A stretch of 64,000 nucleotides of DNA, taken from contig OX419759.1 of assembly GCA_948567375.1 (NCBI GenBank), positions 28,745,493-28,809,492 on the forward strand, written 5' to 3'. The notes below the pieces were generated by a model that saw only the letters and a list, made by a program, of their open reading frames with translations, had not been told where the DNA came from and made no database searches. The position numbers and the translations under genes are program-made. Origin of the DNA: Lunularia cruciata (Eukaryota > Streptophyta > Marchantiopsida > Lunulariales > Lunulariaceae). Numbering within the stretch: the first letter of the stretch is position 1; the number at the start of each line of letters is the position of its first letter. Positions 20,009-32,721 of this stretch are shown one piece after another.

Positions 20009-23000
20009 GGTGTAGAGGAGAATTCGAGAGAGTTAAATCAAGAGACAGTGAGGAAGCAGGAAAGATGGGAGGAGGAAAGAAGAACTCCAAATTCATAGTG
20101 AGAAATCATGTGATTTGGAGGTTAGATGTGATCACAAGAATTCAAGTTTTGAGCTGACTTTGGATCACATTCTTGGCGTGGAACTGGAACGTAAGTTTTC
20201 CAGGATTCATGACCGAGATAATCAAGAGTAAGTGTCTTGATGGCCCCAAGGAAGAGGGGAAGAGAGGAAATCCGGCTCGCAAGACAAAGTCAGATTGGAG
20301 ATTGGTGCTTGGAAGAGAGGCAAGCGTGGAGCAAGGTGCCACGTTCTTGGGGAAGGGAGAGGTAGCCAAAGAAACCCAAGAATTGAGGGATGCCTTCTCT
20401 TCAAAGAGGATGAAGAATGGGTAAAAGGTCAAGAGTTACAAAGATCCGGTGAAGAAAGGGATTGTAAGTGCTCTCATGGCAATCCTAAAGCCGGAGAGAA
20501 TGACTTATGTGATGAAACACCAAGCGGTGTTCTTCCATAAGATGTTTGCAAGAGAACCTATCAACTGGGCGAGGTGCTTCCATGGGAGGACAAGGCAGAT
20601 GGTGTGGAATTTGCGGGATAAGTTGCCTCCACACTACATTGTGCCGTTTGCAGCACATTTCTACCTCGGGTTGAATTTGCTCAATGCGGCGGAGCGCAGT
20701 AGAATGGTGTCTCACTTTCATCCCGACTTGAGAAGGGAAGTCAACGTGGAGGAGCAACAATATATTCTTCAAATCCAAAGCACTGATGAGTACCACATGC
20801 AGACGGGGAAGAGTGCGGAGGTAGAAGTAAGTACTTTGAAGTCGAAGAAGCGGAGTCGACAAGGAGAAGGTAAAGATGTAGAGAAGACAAGACCTCGAAA
20901 GACCAGGAGAGAAAAATTAAGGAAAGGTATGGTGGTGATTGCATCATCAGAAAAAGACTCAGAAGGCAAAGCCAAGTGCAAGTCCAAAGACTCAGAACAC
21001 AAGGAATAACGATGAACAATGAAGGTAGGGAGATGACATTGATACCTATAGTAGAAGAAGAAGAAGTTTGTGTGGAGCTCAAGGAAGAGAATAACACGAA
21101 GTTGGAGGACAAGGTACCCAAGCCAGAGGAGAAGAAGATTACAATTCAGAGGGGAGTTTGGTCAAGATGCAAGACAAAGTGTGAAGCAGGTCCGAGCAAG
21201 GCAAAGGAAGAGGAGAATGCTAGTTCAAGAAGTGAAGCGTCTATTCCAATACGACGACTGCAAAGAAGAAGGCGAGTATTAGGAGAAGAAGAGGTGAAGA
21301 AGGAGATCACTCCGCAAGTTGAAGTAGTTGCGAGTGATGGAGTGGAGTACCTGCGAGAAATTGTGTGCCCGTTGTTAGTGAAGCTAGAGCACAAGAAGAA
21401 AGAGATGCAGTCAAAATGTCAGGAGGTGAAGACTGTGTTGCAAGTTTTGGCAAGACTGGAAGAAGAGAACTTGGAGTTGAAAAAGAGTATAATCCAAGGT
21501 GAGGAGGAAAGGAAAGTACTGAGAGGGGATGCAATAGTTCAGAGTCAGGTAATTGAGAACTTGAAGAGAGAAGTGAGGTATCGAGAGGAACTTGTGAAGA
21601 AGAATGACATAGCAAGAGAGAGACAAGTAGCTGAGTATGAAATCTTGAAGCAACAGTTTGATGATTCAAGACTAGAAATTATCCATGCTATGGCAAGGGT
21701 AGCAGAGAAGGAACAAGAACTCAATAGAGTGATGGAGAGTGTAGAAGAGAAAAAGCAACTGTGGCAATGGGAGTTGACAGTGAGATATACGGAAGAAGAG
21801 AGATTACGAGAGTTACTTCGTAATCACAAGGAGAAGATTGTGCAGAAGGAGAAGGAGAAGGAAACTGTGAAAGCCGAGTTTGAGGTAGAGTTGGCAATGT
21901 ACATGGAAGATTGGCTTGCAGATCGGGAGCATGAAAGGAAGATGAGATTGGAGCCATTGAAGGAGATTGTAATCAGGATGAATGCGATGTTTAGTATAGA
22001 GGCCAGTGTTTGTATTGAAGGAACAAGGCTGCACAAGTTGAAGTTGTTGGTGCAAGAGACAAGGAGGAGACATGCAAAGGACATAGACTTGAATGCTTTG
22101 TTAATTAGTCTCAGAACTCGGGTAGATAGGAAGATATTGGAAGTCAAAGACAATATCACAATTAGATTAGACTTAGTAAAATTGGAGATAGATAAACTTT
22201 GGAAAGATGTTAGAGCAAAACCCCAAGTAGATGAAGTAGGAGTGAAAATGTCTTTGGAGTTACCATTGGAGACATTAGAGAAGAGTGGGTTAGAAGATAA
22301 GGAGTTAGATAGATTACCCACTAGTGAAATGTCAGATCAGGAAAGAGAATTGTTAGATTTGGTAGAAGATGTAGGAGTTATGAAACCCGAGGACAGAGTA
22401 GTAGGAAGTAAAGTTACTTTGGGTTCGGGTTTGAGAGCCAAGGAAGAAGTAGACATCGGATCGGATTAGTAACCGATTTGAGATTTTAATAGGTAGATAT
22501 GAAGATGTGCATTGTCATTTTGGATCTGCAAGTTTGTAGAGTCATTAGGAAGAGGTACATTAGGAAGATAATTGTCAATTGTTTTACTATTTAAAAGTGG
22601 CATTCGTAGTCAGATGTTGTTCAATGCTCATAATTCTTAGAATTGATAAAGCAAAGTGCTATGAAGCAGTGCTCGTCGCTTGAGCTTGATTCCGAGTAAC
22701 AACTTTGCAATTGTGTTTGTGAGTGTGTGGAGAAATTCAAAGTGCAAGTCAGTGTGCTTGTTGGATGTTGGATTCTGCAATCTTGATCTTCATTCTATGT
22801 GTTTGATTGTGAGTGAAGTGCAATCAGAGCAATGCCTTGACAGATCTGAGAGGAATTGTAATGTTGGTAGTATTCTGCATTTGTGAGTGCAATGCAAAGT
22901 TGATATGAAGCAATTTTGATTGAGGAAGTTTGTGCCTTCAGTGAAGGGGTGGAACACAATTCTAAGGCAAAGTTGTTTTGCAATGAAGTGCCATTTTTGG

Positions 23001-23265
23001 GAGAGCTTGAATCATCACAATCAAGATTGTTTGGAAAGAATTGATGGAGCTATGATTAAGGAGTGTGAAATTTGTGACAAGACTACGAGTCAGTGCTTGT
23101 TACTCTCTTCTGGGTGTGGTTTCTACCTGAGAGATTAAAGATGCAACCAAGAAGAACTACATGTTACTATTTGACTTTGCATTTAGACATTTCTGACTCG
23201 TATCTCTGGGGAACAAACTTTACTTACCTGATTACCACAAAAGGTATATTTGTTGGGTTGTCACA
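20009..23265 (+). repeat. Giant LTR B (5' LTR, 5'-truncated)
   Basis: Collinear with LTR C from TGTAGAGGAGAATTCGAG (35170) onwards, ending TTGTCACA at 23265. The first ~490 bases, including the TATA box, are missing; the break lies at about 20009. The primer site follows at 23273. Confidence 0.87.
20209..22469 (+). pseudogene. LTR-internal coiled-coil ORF of LTR B (least damaged copy)
   Basis: ATG at 20209 opens MTEIIKSKCLDGPKEEGKRG. A stop at 20422-20424 (TAA where LTR C has TAT) and a deletion near 21005 that shifts the frame are the main lesions. From 20976 to 22469 a single 497-codon frame is fully open. The domain order is as in LTR A: N-terminal domain (RQMVWNLRDKLPPHYIVPF, about 20600), Glu/Lys-rich linker, long coiled coil (VEYLREIVCPLLVKLEHKKK onwards), and a tail ending EEVDIGSD. 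No signal peptide or membrane segment is visible. Function unknown; the long heptad-rich region suggests an oligomer or scaffold. Confidence 0.85.
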
Positions 23266-23272
23266 TGATTTT

Positions 23273-23289
23273 TGGTGCCGCTACCGGGG
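23273..23289 (+). promoter_or_regulatory. Primer binding site of element B, tRNA-Asp type
   Basis: TGGTGCCGCTACCGGGG, 7 bases after the LTR end. It differs from the element A site by two C/T or A/G changes. Confidence 0.85.
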
Positions 23290-23359
23290 ATACAAATCTT
23301 GGAAGTGGAAGAATACAAAGCCAAATTTGAAGCTAGGTATCAAAGCAATATGAATGTCT

Positions 23360-25505
23360 GCATCAAGAGAACAACGGGAAGAGAGAGTTCAAAGACGAGC
23401 ATTGCAGCGTGAAGAAGACAAATGTCTGTAAGTCCTATCCACTTTTGACAAAACCAAACGAGAGGCGTTGGACTTCCAACTCCTTCATGAAGTGCAAGAA
23501 GCCCTGTGAGAACTTGACCACAAGAAACACGAAGGCGGTTGGCAAGGCTACTTTGCATCCCTCTCTTCGTCCAAAAAGAAGAAAGACTCAAGTGGCCAAA
23601 CATATGCATTACGGCCCAGTACACCAACTTCCCCTAGAGCTGTAAAGGAATTTGCATCCTTAAAGAACTTTGTTTGGGAAAAGACAGCACAGACACTCAC
23701 GGAAGAAGAGTGTCAGCATCTTCTACAAACAATTCCTTGGTTGTCCTAAAGGAATTTTGAAGAACACATCGAAGGTGTTGATCCTAAATCTTCCAATCGG
23801 ATTGAAGTCAACACCCTCATATCAGAAATTGTCAAAGAAGACCCTACCTTGAATTTGATGAATTGGAATCCCTGGGTCGACAACACGATGTCAATTCCAG
23901 CCAATTCCTCAATTCCGTCTAGTTCAACTCTACCCCAGCCGACCCTAGTGCATCGAACAATGACTTTGTTGCCTATCACCTAACACCCCTATCAGAAGTA
24001 TATAGGGACAGAACAAGACAAAGACCCCAATGAATTCATCAAAGAATTCAAAGTCATCACCTTTGCTAACAAGGAGCATGACTTGGCGGATTGACTGTGA
24101 ATTTTCCCAAGTCTGCTCCAAAAGAAAGCTCGGAGCTGGTACACCCATGTGACTCAGAAGGCGTATGTACTGGCAGACTGGGCGGACTTGAGAAACAACT
24201 TCTAGGAACAATTCTGAGAGGTTGACTACGACACGAGTGTCTTTGCAGCACTCAATGATTTAGACCGAGGCAAGAAGGAGAAGTTGAGAGACTACTCTCA
24301 GTGGTTCATGGCACTCTTGAATCGAGTTCCAAAGCAATCGGGGATGGTGGGTTACTCCAATGCCATTACTTGGTTCTTGGGAGGACTTTCACCAGAGATT
24401 CAAATCTTTGCGAGGGAGAGGAATGTAACTTCCCTTGACAAGGTACTCAAACATGTTGCCTGTTACAAGGCGGCCCACTTTCACTCTGCCGGCAACCGGA
24501 GAAATTGGGAGAAGAAAGGCAAGAAGCCCAAAAGGAGAGCTTCGCACAATACATCTCCTTCTTTGGAGGAATCCTCCACGTCTTCAAGCTCTTCTTCAAA
24601 ATCCGAAGAAGAATCAAAGCCAAGACGAGTAAGAAGGCGCGGAGGTAAGAAACCAGTGACTCCTCCAGCAAAGAGTGTACATAAGGTAGATACAAAGCTG
24701 GATGCCCTCATCAAGGAGTTTTTGGATTTTAAGATCTAGATGATTGGGGCTAAAGATAGAAGGCAGGCCCCAGCATTTGGCAGATTGAATGTATGGTGCA
24801 CCGCATGTGGCAAGTCAGGCCATGCAAACACAAAATGCAATACTTGTAATGCATTCTCGATGTAGCAGGATTATTAGGTTCTGTGATGGAACCAAGACAA
24901 AGAAGAAGAGGTTGTGTACCAAACGCAAGAGGTACAGCCTCAAGCGAGCACATCATATCAAGGTCCGAGGTTTGGACCAAGGGAGTATAACCCCAATGCT
25001 CCTCCATGAAAACCACCGATGAGCAACCAAAATTGACCTCAGAATGTTGCACCCGGAGCCTATTACAATTGTGGCTTGATGGGACATTGGTCTCCTAACT
25101 TTCCGGAGCCAAGAAGGCAAATCGGGTACGTGCCCCTATGCGGAAATTGCAAAGGATCAGGCCATACGTGCAACCAATGCCCTCACCCACCAAACCTAAA
25201 GCCGCTTGTAAAATATGCACAGACCTCCGTTGAGCGTGCAGCAATTCAAGCAAAGGGGGATACTAATGTAAATCACATCACGCTTGAGGAGGAGAGACCT
25301 CAAGAAGGGAGTCCGGCCACGAAAGGGGAATGGCCGGACCTTGAAATTTTGAAGGTTGAGACACGTGCAAGTAAGAAGAAGCATGATCCCAAAGAACTGA
25401 GTACGACCTCGTCGTCTTCCAGAATGGTGAAGAGACTAAGCGTGCCCAAAGGCAATTCTTTCTGCCGAAGAGGAAAAGATCTTCTCAAAAGCCAAAGCTA
25501 AAGCC
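23360..25505 (+). pseudogene. Gag of element B
   Basis: The plus-strand counterpart of element A gag. The lysine-rich start holds KPNERRWTSNSFMKCKKPCE, the capsid region (about 23990-24440) holds YVLADWADLRNNF and LNDLDRGKKEKLRDYSQWFM, and the Ser/Glu/Lys-rich stretch follows (24480-24640). The first knuckle region (TACGKSGHANTKC-like, about 24795-24845) is followed by the second, CYNCGLMGHWSPNF (last Cys now Phe, about 25060-25105), and a third, CGNCKGSGHTCNQC (about 25140-25180). Several stops and frame shifts break it. Confidence 0.83.
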
Positions 25506-26444
25506 TTGCAGAAAGAACTTAAGGAGGCACTACTTAGAACTTAGGAATTGAGTTTGGAGGAGGAGACAAAGACGAAGCCTCTAGTTTTTCCGGTGGACAT
25601 CTGATCCAAAGTAAAGGGTCTGATCCAAGCTGAGGTGGGCCAACCCGAGGAACTTGGGGTTAAGGCCACTAGAAATCTCGTCACCATTTTGAAACGTCCC
25701 AAAGTCAAAATGGAACATGGAGAGACTTCAAAGCCAAAGCAGAAGCCAAAGACAGTCAAATTGGGAGGAATACCCCAATACAATATTGTAGCGGATTTGG
25801 CAGCCACAAATGCCAACATTACATTCAAGCAATTGTAGGAAGACAACAAGCTGTACAAGAAGGAGCTGAATTTGGCCCTTAAGAAGGTGAGGTCGATGTC
25901 AAAGAAGGACTTGCCCGCTATCTATCATATTGAACAAGAAGATCTGGGATCTCCCGAGGTTGATGCGGAGATCGCAGGGTGCATGATCACATCAATACCC
26001 ATTGATTGGGGTTCCGGTTTGAATGTCATGACCGAGGATACTACAAATCGACTGGGGTATCATACGTTTCAGCCAACACCCCGAGTTTTGAAATTTGTAG
26101 ACCAAACTAGGAGATTGCCTTTGGGTATGCTATCAAACATAACCACGATCAGTGGAGGGGTGCCCTTCAAGTTGAATTACATTTTGTTGCGACCAGTTAC
26201 AAAGACTGGTTACCCTCTGTTGATCGGAAGACCCTGGTTGTATAGTGCCCAAGTTGTGGTGGATTGGCATCAGCAAAAGTTATGATTCAAGGACATTTTG
26301 TCCGAAGATCAGAAGCTGGTGACTGTGAGTTGGACAAAAGTTCCCCATCTTGAGGAAACGAGTTTGTCAAAAGAGGAGGACGAATCCAAAGATTCATCGT
26401 CTTCGTCCTCAGACGAATCCAAAGACGAAGTTTAAGTAAATTAC
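25506..26444 (+). pseudogene. Protease region of element B
   Basis: The open stretch 25872-26285 holds the retropepsin-like segment ITSIPIDWGSGLNVMTEDTT, with D-W-G at the active site where D-G-G or D-S-G is more usual, then LPLGMLSNITTISGGVPFKL and TGYPLLIGRPWLYSAQVVVD, the typical end of a plant Ty3 protease. A stop at 26283-26285 ends it; a Ser/Glu-rich acidic linker follows to 26435. It would mature the polyprotein. Confidence 0.78.
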
Positions 26445-27540
26445 TTGGAATGCTACAAGGTGGATGTCAAAGACAAAGATCCATATGACCTCGCCTCGGG
26501 TGAACTTGACTTAGAGGAAGGGGGTTTGATGGCAGCTCGCCTTGGGTTAAGCCGAGTAAGCTACGTTGAAGGAGTCATCAACCCCAATGACTGTCAAGAT
26601 GTTGTCTTGATTGAAGGTAAAATTTTAAAAATTTCAAAGACAATCACTTCGGAGGAGTTGGCAGGATACACTACCCTATTCATAGAATTCCAGGATGTAT
26701 TTTCTTGGTCTATTGATCAAATGCCGGGTATTCCATGAGAATTTGGAGAACACCGGATTGATCAGGTTGAAGGTGCGGTTCCGATTCTGCAGAGACAATA
26801 CCGCCTGAACCCAAAGTACTCGCTTTTGGTGAAAGATAAAATTGACAAGTACTTAGGAGCCGGAATCATCTTCCCTATCTTAAGCAGTGAATGGGTCTCC
26901 CCCATCATCATTGTCCCGAAGAAGAAAACAGGGAAGATCCAAGTGTGCCAAGACTTCCGTAAGTTGAACGTAGTCACAAGGAAGGATCATCATCCCTTGC
27001 CTTTTACCGATATAATTCTAGATTAAGTTGTTGGTCATCCTTGTTATAGCTTTCTCAATGGATTTTCAGGGTACAATCAAGTATCCATTTGAGAAGAAGA
27101 CAAAGAAAAAACCACATTCACGACCGATTGGGGCACTTTTGTTTACAATCAAATGCCCTTTGGGTTGTGTAATGCTTCATGCTACTTTCCAACGGATGAT
27201 GAATTCAATCTTCAAAGATTTCTTGTGCAAATTTGTGGAAGTCTTCATTGATGATTTTTGTGTGTTTGGGCAAAGAGATGTACATTTAGATTACCTTTGC
27301 CAAACTTTTGAAAGGTGTCATTTTGCCAGCTTGTCATTACACCCAAAGAAATGCTTCTTTGCAATGAAGGAGGGAATTCTTTTGGAGCATCGGGTGTCAA
27401 GCCGTGGTATTGAAGTTGATGTCGAGAAGGTTAAAGTAATTGCAGCTTTGGAATCCCCAAAGAACATCCAAGAGCTGAGAGCCTTCTTGGGACATGTGGA
27501 TACTACAGATGCTTTGTGTCAAATTATGCGGTGCTTGCTG
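26445..27540 (+). pseudogene. Reverse transcriptase of element B
   Basis: Same frame as the protease up to 27026: LFIEFQDVFSWSIDQMPGIP, GAGIIFPILSSEWVSPIIIV, PKKKTGKIQVCQDFRKLNVV, HHPLPFTDIILD. It then shifts frame: CPLGCVMLHATFQRMMNSIF, the catalytic FIDDFCVFG (27246-27272), LHPKKCFFAMKEGILLEHRV and ALESPKNIQELRAFLGHVD. There are stops at 26736-26738 and 27024-27026 and frame shifts near 27030 and 27520, so it is dead. Confidence 0.88.
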
Positions 27541-28256
27541 CATCCCTTACAAAGCTTCTGAAGAAATCCAAAGACTATCTATGGGAAGCAAATCAAGAAG
27601 AAGCTTTCCAGGTGTTGAAGAAGAAGCTGGTTGAAGCACCAGTTATGAGAGCCCCAAATTGGGACATCCCTTTTCATGTATATGTGGACACTTTGTCCAT
27701 GGCCATCGGGGTCGTCTTAAGTCAGAAGGACAAGAAGAAGAAGGACTACCCGGTGTATTATGCCAGCTGACAACTTTCAGTTTCTGAAAAGAAATATTTG
27801 ATGACTGAAAGAGAAGCACTCGGGATGGTGTATGCCTGCAAGAAATTTCACCACTACCTACCGGGATACAAGTTTGTCTTCTATGTTGACCATTACGCAT
27901 TGCAACATTTGGTCAAGAAGGCAGATTTGTTTGGGTGAATTGCAAGATGGATCTTGTTGTTACAAGAATTCACATATATTGTACAAATAAGGAAGGGAGC
28001 TTTGCATTCGAATGTGGACTTCCTGTCCAATCAGGAGTGGGAAATTGACGATCGGTTCCTTGTCAAAGAGTTATATCAATTAACAGCAATGCAAAGTATG
28101 AGGTATGTAGCAGAATATCATTATCTGCATACTCTCCATTGTCCTGAAGGGATAGACCCGGAGCAGAGGGCAGTCTTTCTCAAGAAAATGGGGCCATACC
28201 AGCTCAAACACAACATTATATTCAAGATGGGTGAAGAAGAAGTACTTCGGTGATGC
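27541..28256 (+). pseudogene. RNase H domain of element B
   Basis: It shows LLKKSKDYLWEANQEEAF, then WDIPFHVYVDTLSMAIGVVL (first catalytic Asp), YPVYYAS, LMTEREALGMVYACKKFHHY (catalytic Glu), FVFYVDHYALQHLV (second Asp) and IARWILLLQEFTYIVQIRKG. Stops at 27768-27770 and 27936-27938 interrupt one frame. Confidence 0.87.
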
Positions 28257-29086
28257 TTGGAGTCATACGAAGTAGGGGAAGTGATTGAATCTTTACACTC
28301 CGAAGCATCGGGCGGACACTATGCTCTAAAGAATACTGTAAAGAAGATTCTTTTGGCAGGGTATTGGTGGCCTATGATGTACAAAGACACGCATGCTCAT
28401 ATCCAAAGTTGTGATGCTTGTCAAAGAACGGGGAAGCCGATGGCTACTTCTCAATAGCCTTTGAGACCAATTTTGCCTTTGGCCCCATTTGAGAAATGGG
28501 GAATTGATTTTTTGGGTCCCATTCAACCAATGACCCAAGTCACAAGAAAGCAATACATTTTGGTTTGCACTGACTATGCTACCAAGATGGTCAAAGTTGA
28601 AGCAACTCGTAGCAATGATGCCAAAATTGTGGCAAAATTTTTCTTTCAAAACATCATCTCCCGATATGAGTGCCCTCTAGAATTGGTCAGTGACCGAGGG
28701 ACACATTTTTTGAACTTTGTAATGGAGGCATTAACCAAGTACTTTCAGATTAAACATCGGAAGATGACTCCTTATAACCCAAAAGCAAATGGCTTAACGG
28801 AAAAGGCGAATGGGTTACTTTGCAAAATTTTGAATAAGGTGACTGTCAATTATGTTTATGACTGGGATACAAAATTACCAGCCGCGTTGTGGGCATATTG
28901 AACGACAGAAAAAATTACAACCAAACAAACTCCATACTTCTTGACATATGGCTTGCATCCCATACTACCAGTTGAATTTGAAGTACCAACATATTGGATT
29001 CTTTGCAAAGAACGACTGTCGGAGGAAGAAAGCCAGGATCTTCGGATCCATCAACTAATGTGGTTAGAAGAAAAAAGAGACGATGT
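28257..29086 (+). pseudogene. Integrase N-terminal and core of element B
   Basis: Zinc-binding domain: SEASGGHYALKNTVKKILLA, YWWPMMYKD, then CDACQRTGKP. Core: first Asp in WGIDFLGPIQP (about 28498-28530), second in LVSDRGTHFLNF (about 28690), and Glu in NGLTEKANG. The frame from 28257 is broken by a stop at 28455-28457 and another at 28899. The gene is cut at 29086 by solo LTR D after WLEEKRDD and resumes at 34347. Confidence 0.88.
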
Positions 29087-29546
29087 TGTGACAACCCGGA
29101 AAATATCACTTTTGCGGTAATTGGGTAAGTAAAGTTTGTTCCCACAAAGATACGATTCATAATTGGTCAAATACAAAGTCAAAAGTCACAATTGCAGTTC
29201 TTCTTGATGTCTTCTTTAATCTCTCAAGTAGAAACTACACCTAGAAGAGAGTAACAAGCTCACAATCTTGACAATTTGTCACAAATACACACTCACAAAC
29301 ACAAACACAAAATTGACAATCGGAATTAAGCTTAAGCGATGAGTACTGAGAATAGCACTTTGTTTTATCTATCTTCAGAAATATGAATACTGAATAACAT
29401 AAGACTGCAAATGCTCCTCTTAAATACTGAAGCAAACGGCAAACTTGCCTACCTATGCACCGCTTCCTAACATCTCTTCCTACTTGCAGATTCTAATTGA
29501 CAATCTATCTCTTCATATCTGCCTCTTCCTATCTCAAAATTGACAC

Positions 29547-30804
29547 TTATCCTGATTCGATGTCTACCTCATCATCGGCTTCCAAACCCGATGATCTTCC
29601 TACTATTTCTCCTTCTTCGGGGATAGCTAATTCCACCAAGTCCTTCATTACTTCTACTACTTCTATACTACAATCTACAATTGAGCTCATGGGTAATCCA
29701 CCTACATCCTTATCTCCTGACCCACTCTTTTCTAATGTGTCAATCATCAAGTCCAATGACACCTGAATTCCTACTTCTATGACATCGGGTTTCTTCTCCA
29801 CTGTCACACTATTCTGAATCTTCTCTAATTCCGAATTGACTAAATCTAGTCTAAGACTAACATTGTTCTCTACATCTAACATTTTACTATCTACGCGTTC
29901 CCTCAATCGAATCAATAAGGTGTTCATGTCCACATCCTTGGCTTTTCTCTTTTGAGTTTCCTACACAAGTAACTTCAACTCATGTAGGCAAGCTTCCTCC
30001 AATCTCCCTTCAGCCTCCGTGCTTAAGATTGCTCTTAACTTTCCTGCAACTTCTCCTATTGATTTCGATGCATATCCTCAAGAGTGCTCTACCTTCAACT
30101 CTTCACGATACATCTTCAACTCGTCTTTGTATTCTGCAGCGAGCATCTTCTTCTCCTCCGCATACTGCATGCTCTGCTTTTCCGTGCTCTTGACAAGTTC
30201 TCATAATTGTTCCTCTTCTTCTTGCCTGGCTGCCAACTCTCTCTGCCATGCTTGATCTTTTGCTGCTGCATTTTTCTTCAAATTGTCCAACTCCTGCTCC
30301 ATTACAATGGTCATTGCCTTCAAATGAACGTTCTCGATGCGCACATCACTCACTTCCTCCTTCATCTTGCTGAGCCACATTGCCTGTTCCATGAATTCTC
30401 CGGCTCGTTTTTGCAGTTCTTTTTCTTTTTCTTTGCAGCTCTCTTGTAACATCTTGAAAGTCTTCTTCTTCAAGACTTCCTCCCTCCGAAGTTTTCAATT
30501 TCTTCATTTCTTTGGACTTGTTGCTCCTGCAACCCCTTCACTTCACTCAACAGATGGACCACCACCTGCAACTCATTCATCCCCTTCTTGCGATCTTGGG
30601 GAATTACCCTGCGATGTTCCTTCAACATCTCCAGCAACGGTGTGACCACCTTCGTCAAATATGATATCCCGCCAAAGTTTTCTTCCTCTTCATTGCCATC
30701 TTTGTCTGGAGTCTTCTCCTCCGTCATTGGCTCCTTCATCCAAAGTCACGATCTTTGAATCTTCAACATTTTGGTACTTTCTTTGTCTTGGCCTCTTGAG
30801 CTTG
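29547..30804 (-). pseudogene. LTR-internal ORF of LTR D, C-terminal part
   Basis: Minus-strand coiled-coil part: GGISYLTKVVTPLLEMLKEH, the Lys/Glu-rich core (MLQESCKEKEKELQKRAGE), DMNTLLIRLRERVDSKMLDV, then a tail to the stop at 29547. At least three stops interrupt it (about 30198, 30470 and 29934). It is closest to the LTR F copy. LTR E cuts it at 30805, and the N-terminal part continues at 32717. Confidence 0.8.
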
Positions 30805-30809
30805 GCCCT

Positions 30810-32716
30810 TGTGGTACCCACATTTTTCATTTTGTACGAGTTTAGAAGAAGAAATGCCTTGCTGAAACCAAATTGAAACCAAATGGAGAAGAAATGAGTG
30901 CAAACTTGTGTTTTGATCATACCCACGGAAGTCAATTTTGTGTAAGAGAAAGAAAGGTTTGGTTTGGATCAGACCTGAAGAAGTTTACTTCATGTCAAAG
31001 GAGGAAAAACTGAGACCAGACGTTAAGGAGGGCAAACCCGAAGGAGAAATAGAAGTTGCAGGTCAGGATTTTTGCGGGGGCCATATCTCAATGACCACAA
31101 GTCCAAATCAAGCGTGCTATATCTCGTTGGAAGCGTCTTGTTTAGGGCTTTCTATTGCAACCAAAATCGCAAAGTTTGGAGGTCTGTAGAAGAAGTTACA
31201 AGCATTTGAAGTTTCTGGAGTAAATGTACTTCGGGTCAAAGTGTCTTCGGGTCAATGTGACTTCGGATTTCGTACTTCGAACTTTGGGTTTACATGACTT
31301 CGGGTCTAAGGACTTCGCCTCAAGATGAAGATGACTAAATCAGAGGTAGCCGGACCTCGGAGTGCAGTGAAGGTGACTTGGGGAGTTTTGCCAGAGGGAT
31401 CAGAGGAAGTTAGAGTAGAAAAGAAGATAGTTACGATATACATGACTTCAATTTAAGTTCTAATTGAAGATGGAACATGAATTGAAGGAGAAGTAGCAGT
31501 AGTGAATAAACCCGAAGTGTAGGATCAGACAGTAAGTGTCTTCGGGTTAGTAACATGAGTGATTAGGGGAAAGTGGATTACAAATTGAATGTGTAGATAG
31601 TGTATTCATGCTTTCAATTACAATTCTTGATGATGACATAGTAGAATTAGTAAAAGAATTGATAGTAGTTAGACCCGAAGTAGATGAGGTAAGAGTGCAG
31701 GTGTCTTTGGATTTGACATTTGACACTTTAGAGAAGAGTTGGTCGGGAGATAGAGATTTAGAAGGCTTAACTATGATAGGAATTTCATATCAGGAAGGAG
31801 AAATGTTAGAATTAGTGGAGGAATTAGGAGTTGTGAAACCCGAGGTTAGAGTAGTAGGAAGTAAGATTACTTTGGGTTCGGGTTTGCAAGCCGAGGAAGA
31901 AGTAGACATCGGATCGGATTAGTAATTGATTTGAGATTTGAAGGGGCAGATATGAAGAGGTGCATTGTCATTTTGGATCTACAGGTTAGAACAGTTGTTG
32001 TAGAAATGGCATAGTTGTTAGAATTGTCGATTGCTTCACTATTTAAGAGTGGCATTCACAAGAAATTGTTGTTCAGTGCTCATTATTTTTGAAAATAGAT
32101 AAAGCAAAGTGCTGTGAAGCAGTGCTTGTCGCTTGAGCTTGATTCCGAGTATCAACTTTGTATTTGTGTTTGTGAATGTTTGGAGAAATTTGAAGTGCAA
32201 GTCAGTGTGCTTGTTGGATGTTGGATTCCACAGCCTTGATCTTCATTCTGTGTGTTTGATCCTGAGTGAGGTGCAATCAAAGCAATGCCTTGACAGATCT
32301 GAGAGGAATTGTAGTGTTGGTAGTATTCTGCATTTGTGAGTGCAGGGCGAAGTTGATGTGAAGCAATTTCAATCGAGGAAGTTGTGCCTTCAGTGGAAGG
32401 GTGGAACACAATTCTGAGGCAAAGTCGTTTTGCAGTGAAGTGCCATTTTTAGGAGAGCCTGAATCATCACAATCAAGATTGTTTGGAAATAATTGATGGA
32501 GTTGTGATTAAGGAGTGTGAATTTGTGACAAGACTGTGAGTCAGTGCTTGTTACTCTCTTCTGGGTGTGGTTTCTACCTGAGAGACTAAAGAAGAACTCA
32601 AGAAGAACTGAAATTGTTACTTTGCTTTGTATTTGGACATTTTTGACTCGTATCTCTGTGGGAACAAACTTTACTTACCCGATTACCGCAAAAGTGATAT
32701 TTGCCGGGTTGTCATA
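30810..32716 (+). mobile_element. Solo LTR E (short 1.9-kb variant) nested in LTR D
   Basis: It starts TGTGGTACCCACA (30810) and ends TTGTCATA (32716), one change from TTGTCACA. It is flanked by identical GCCCT on both sides (30805-30809 and 32717-32721). LTR D resumes exactly after it. It lacks most of the LTR ORF, so it is about half the length of the other LTRs. Confidence 0.9.
31608..31922 (+). pseudogene. Tail of the LTR ORF left in LTR E
   Basis: A 104-codon open frame matches only the C-terminal tail of the LTR protein: VDEVRVQVSLDLTFDTLEKS, then a tail ending EEEVDIGSD with stop TAG at 31920-31922. The N-terminal domain and coiled coil are absent. 30930-31600 upstream is A/G-rich with no recognised coding sequence. 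Confidence 0.75.
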
Positions 32717-32721
32717 GCCCT

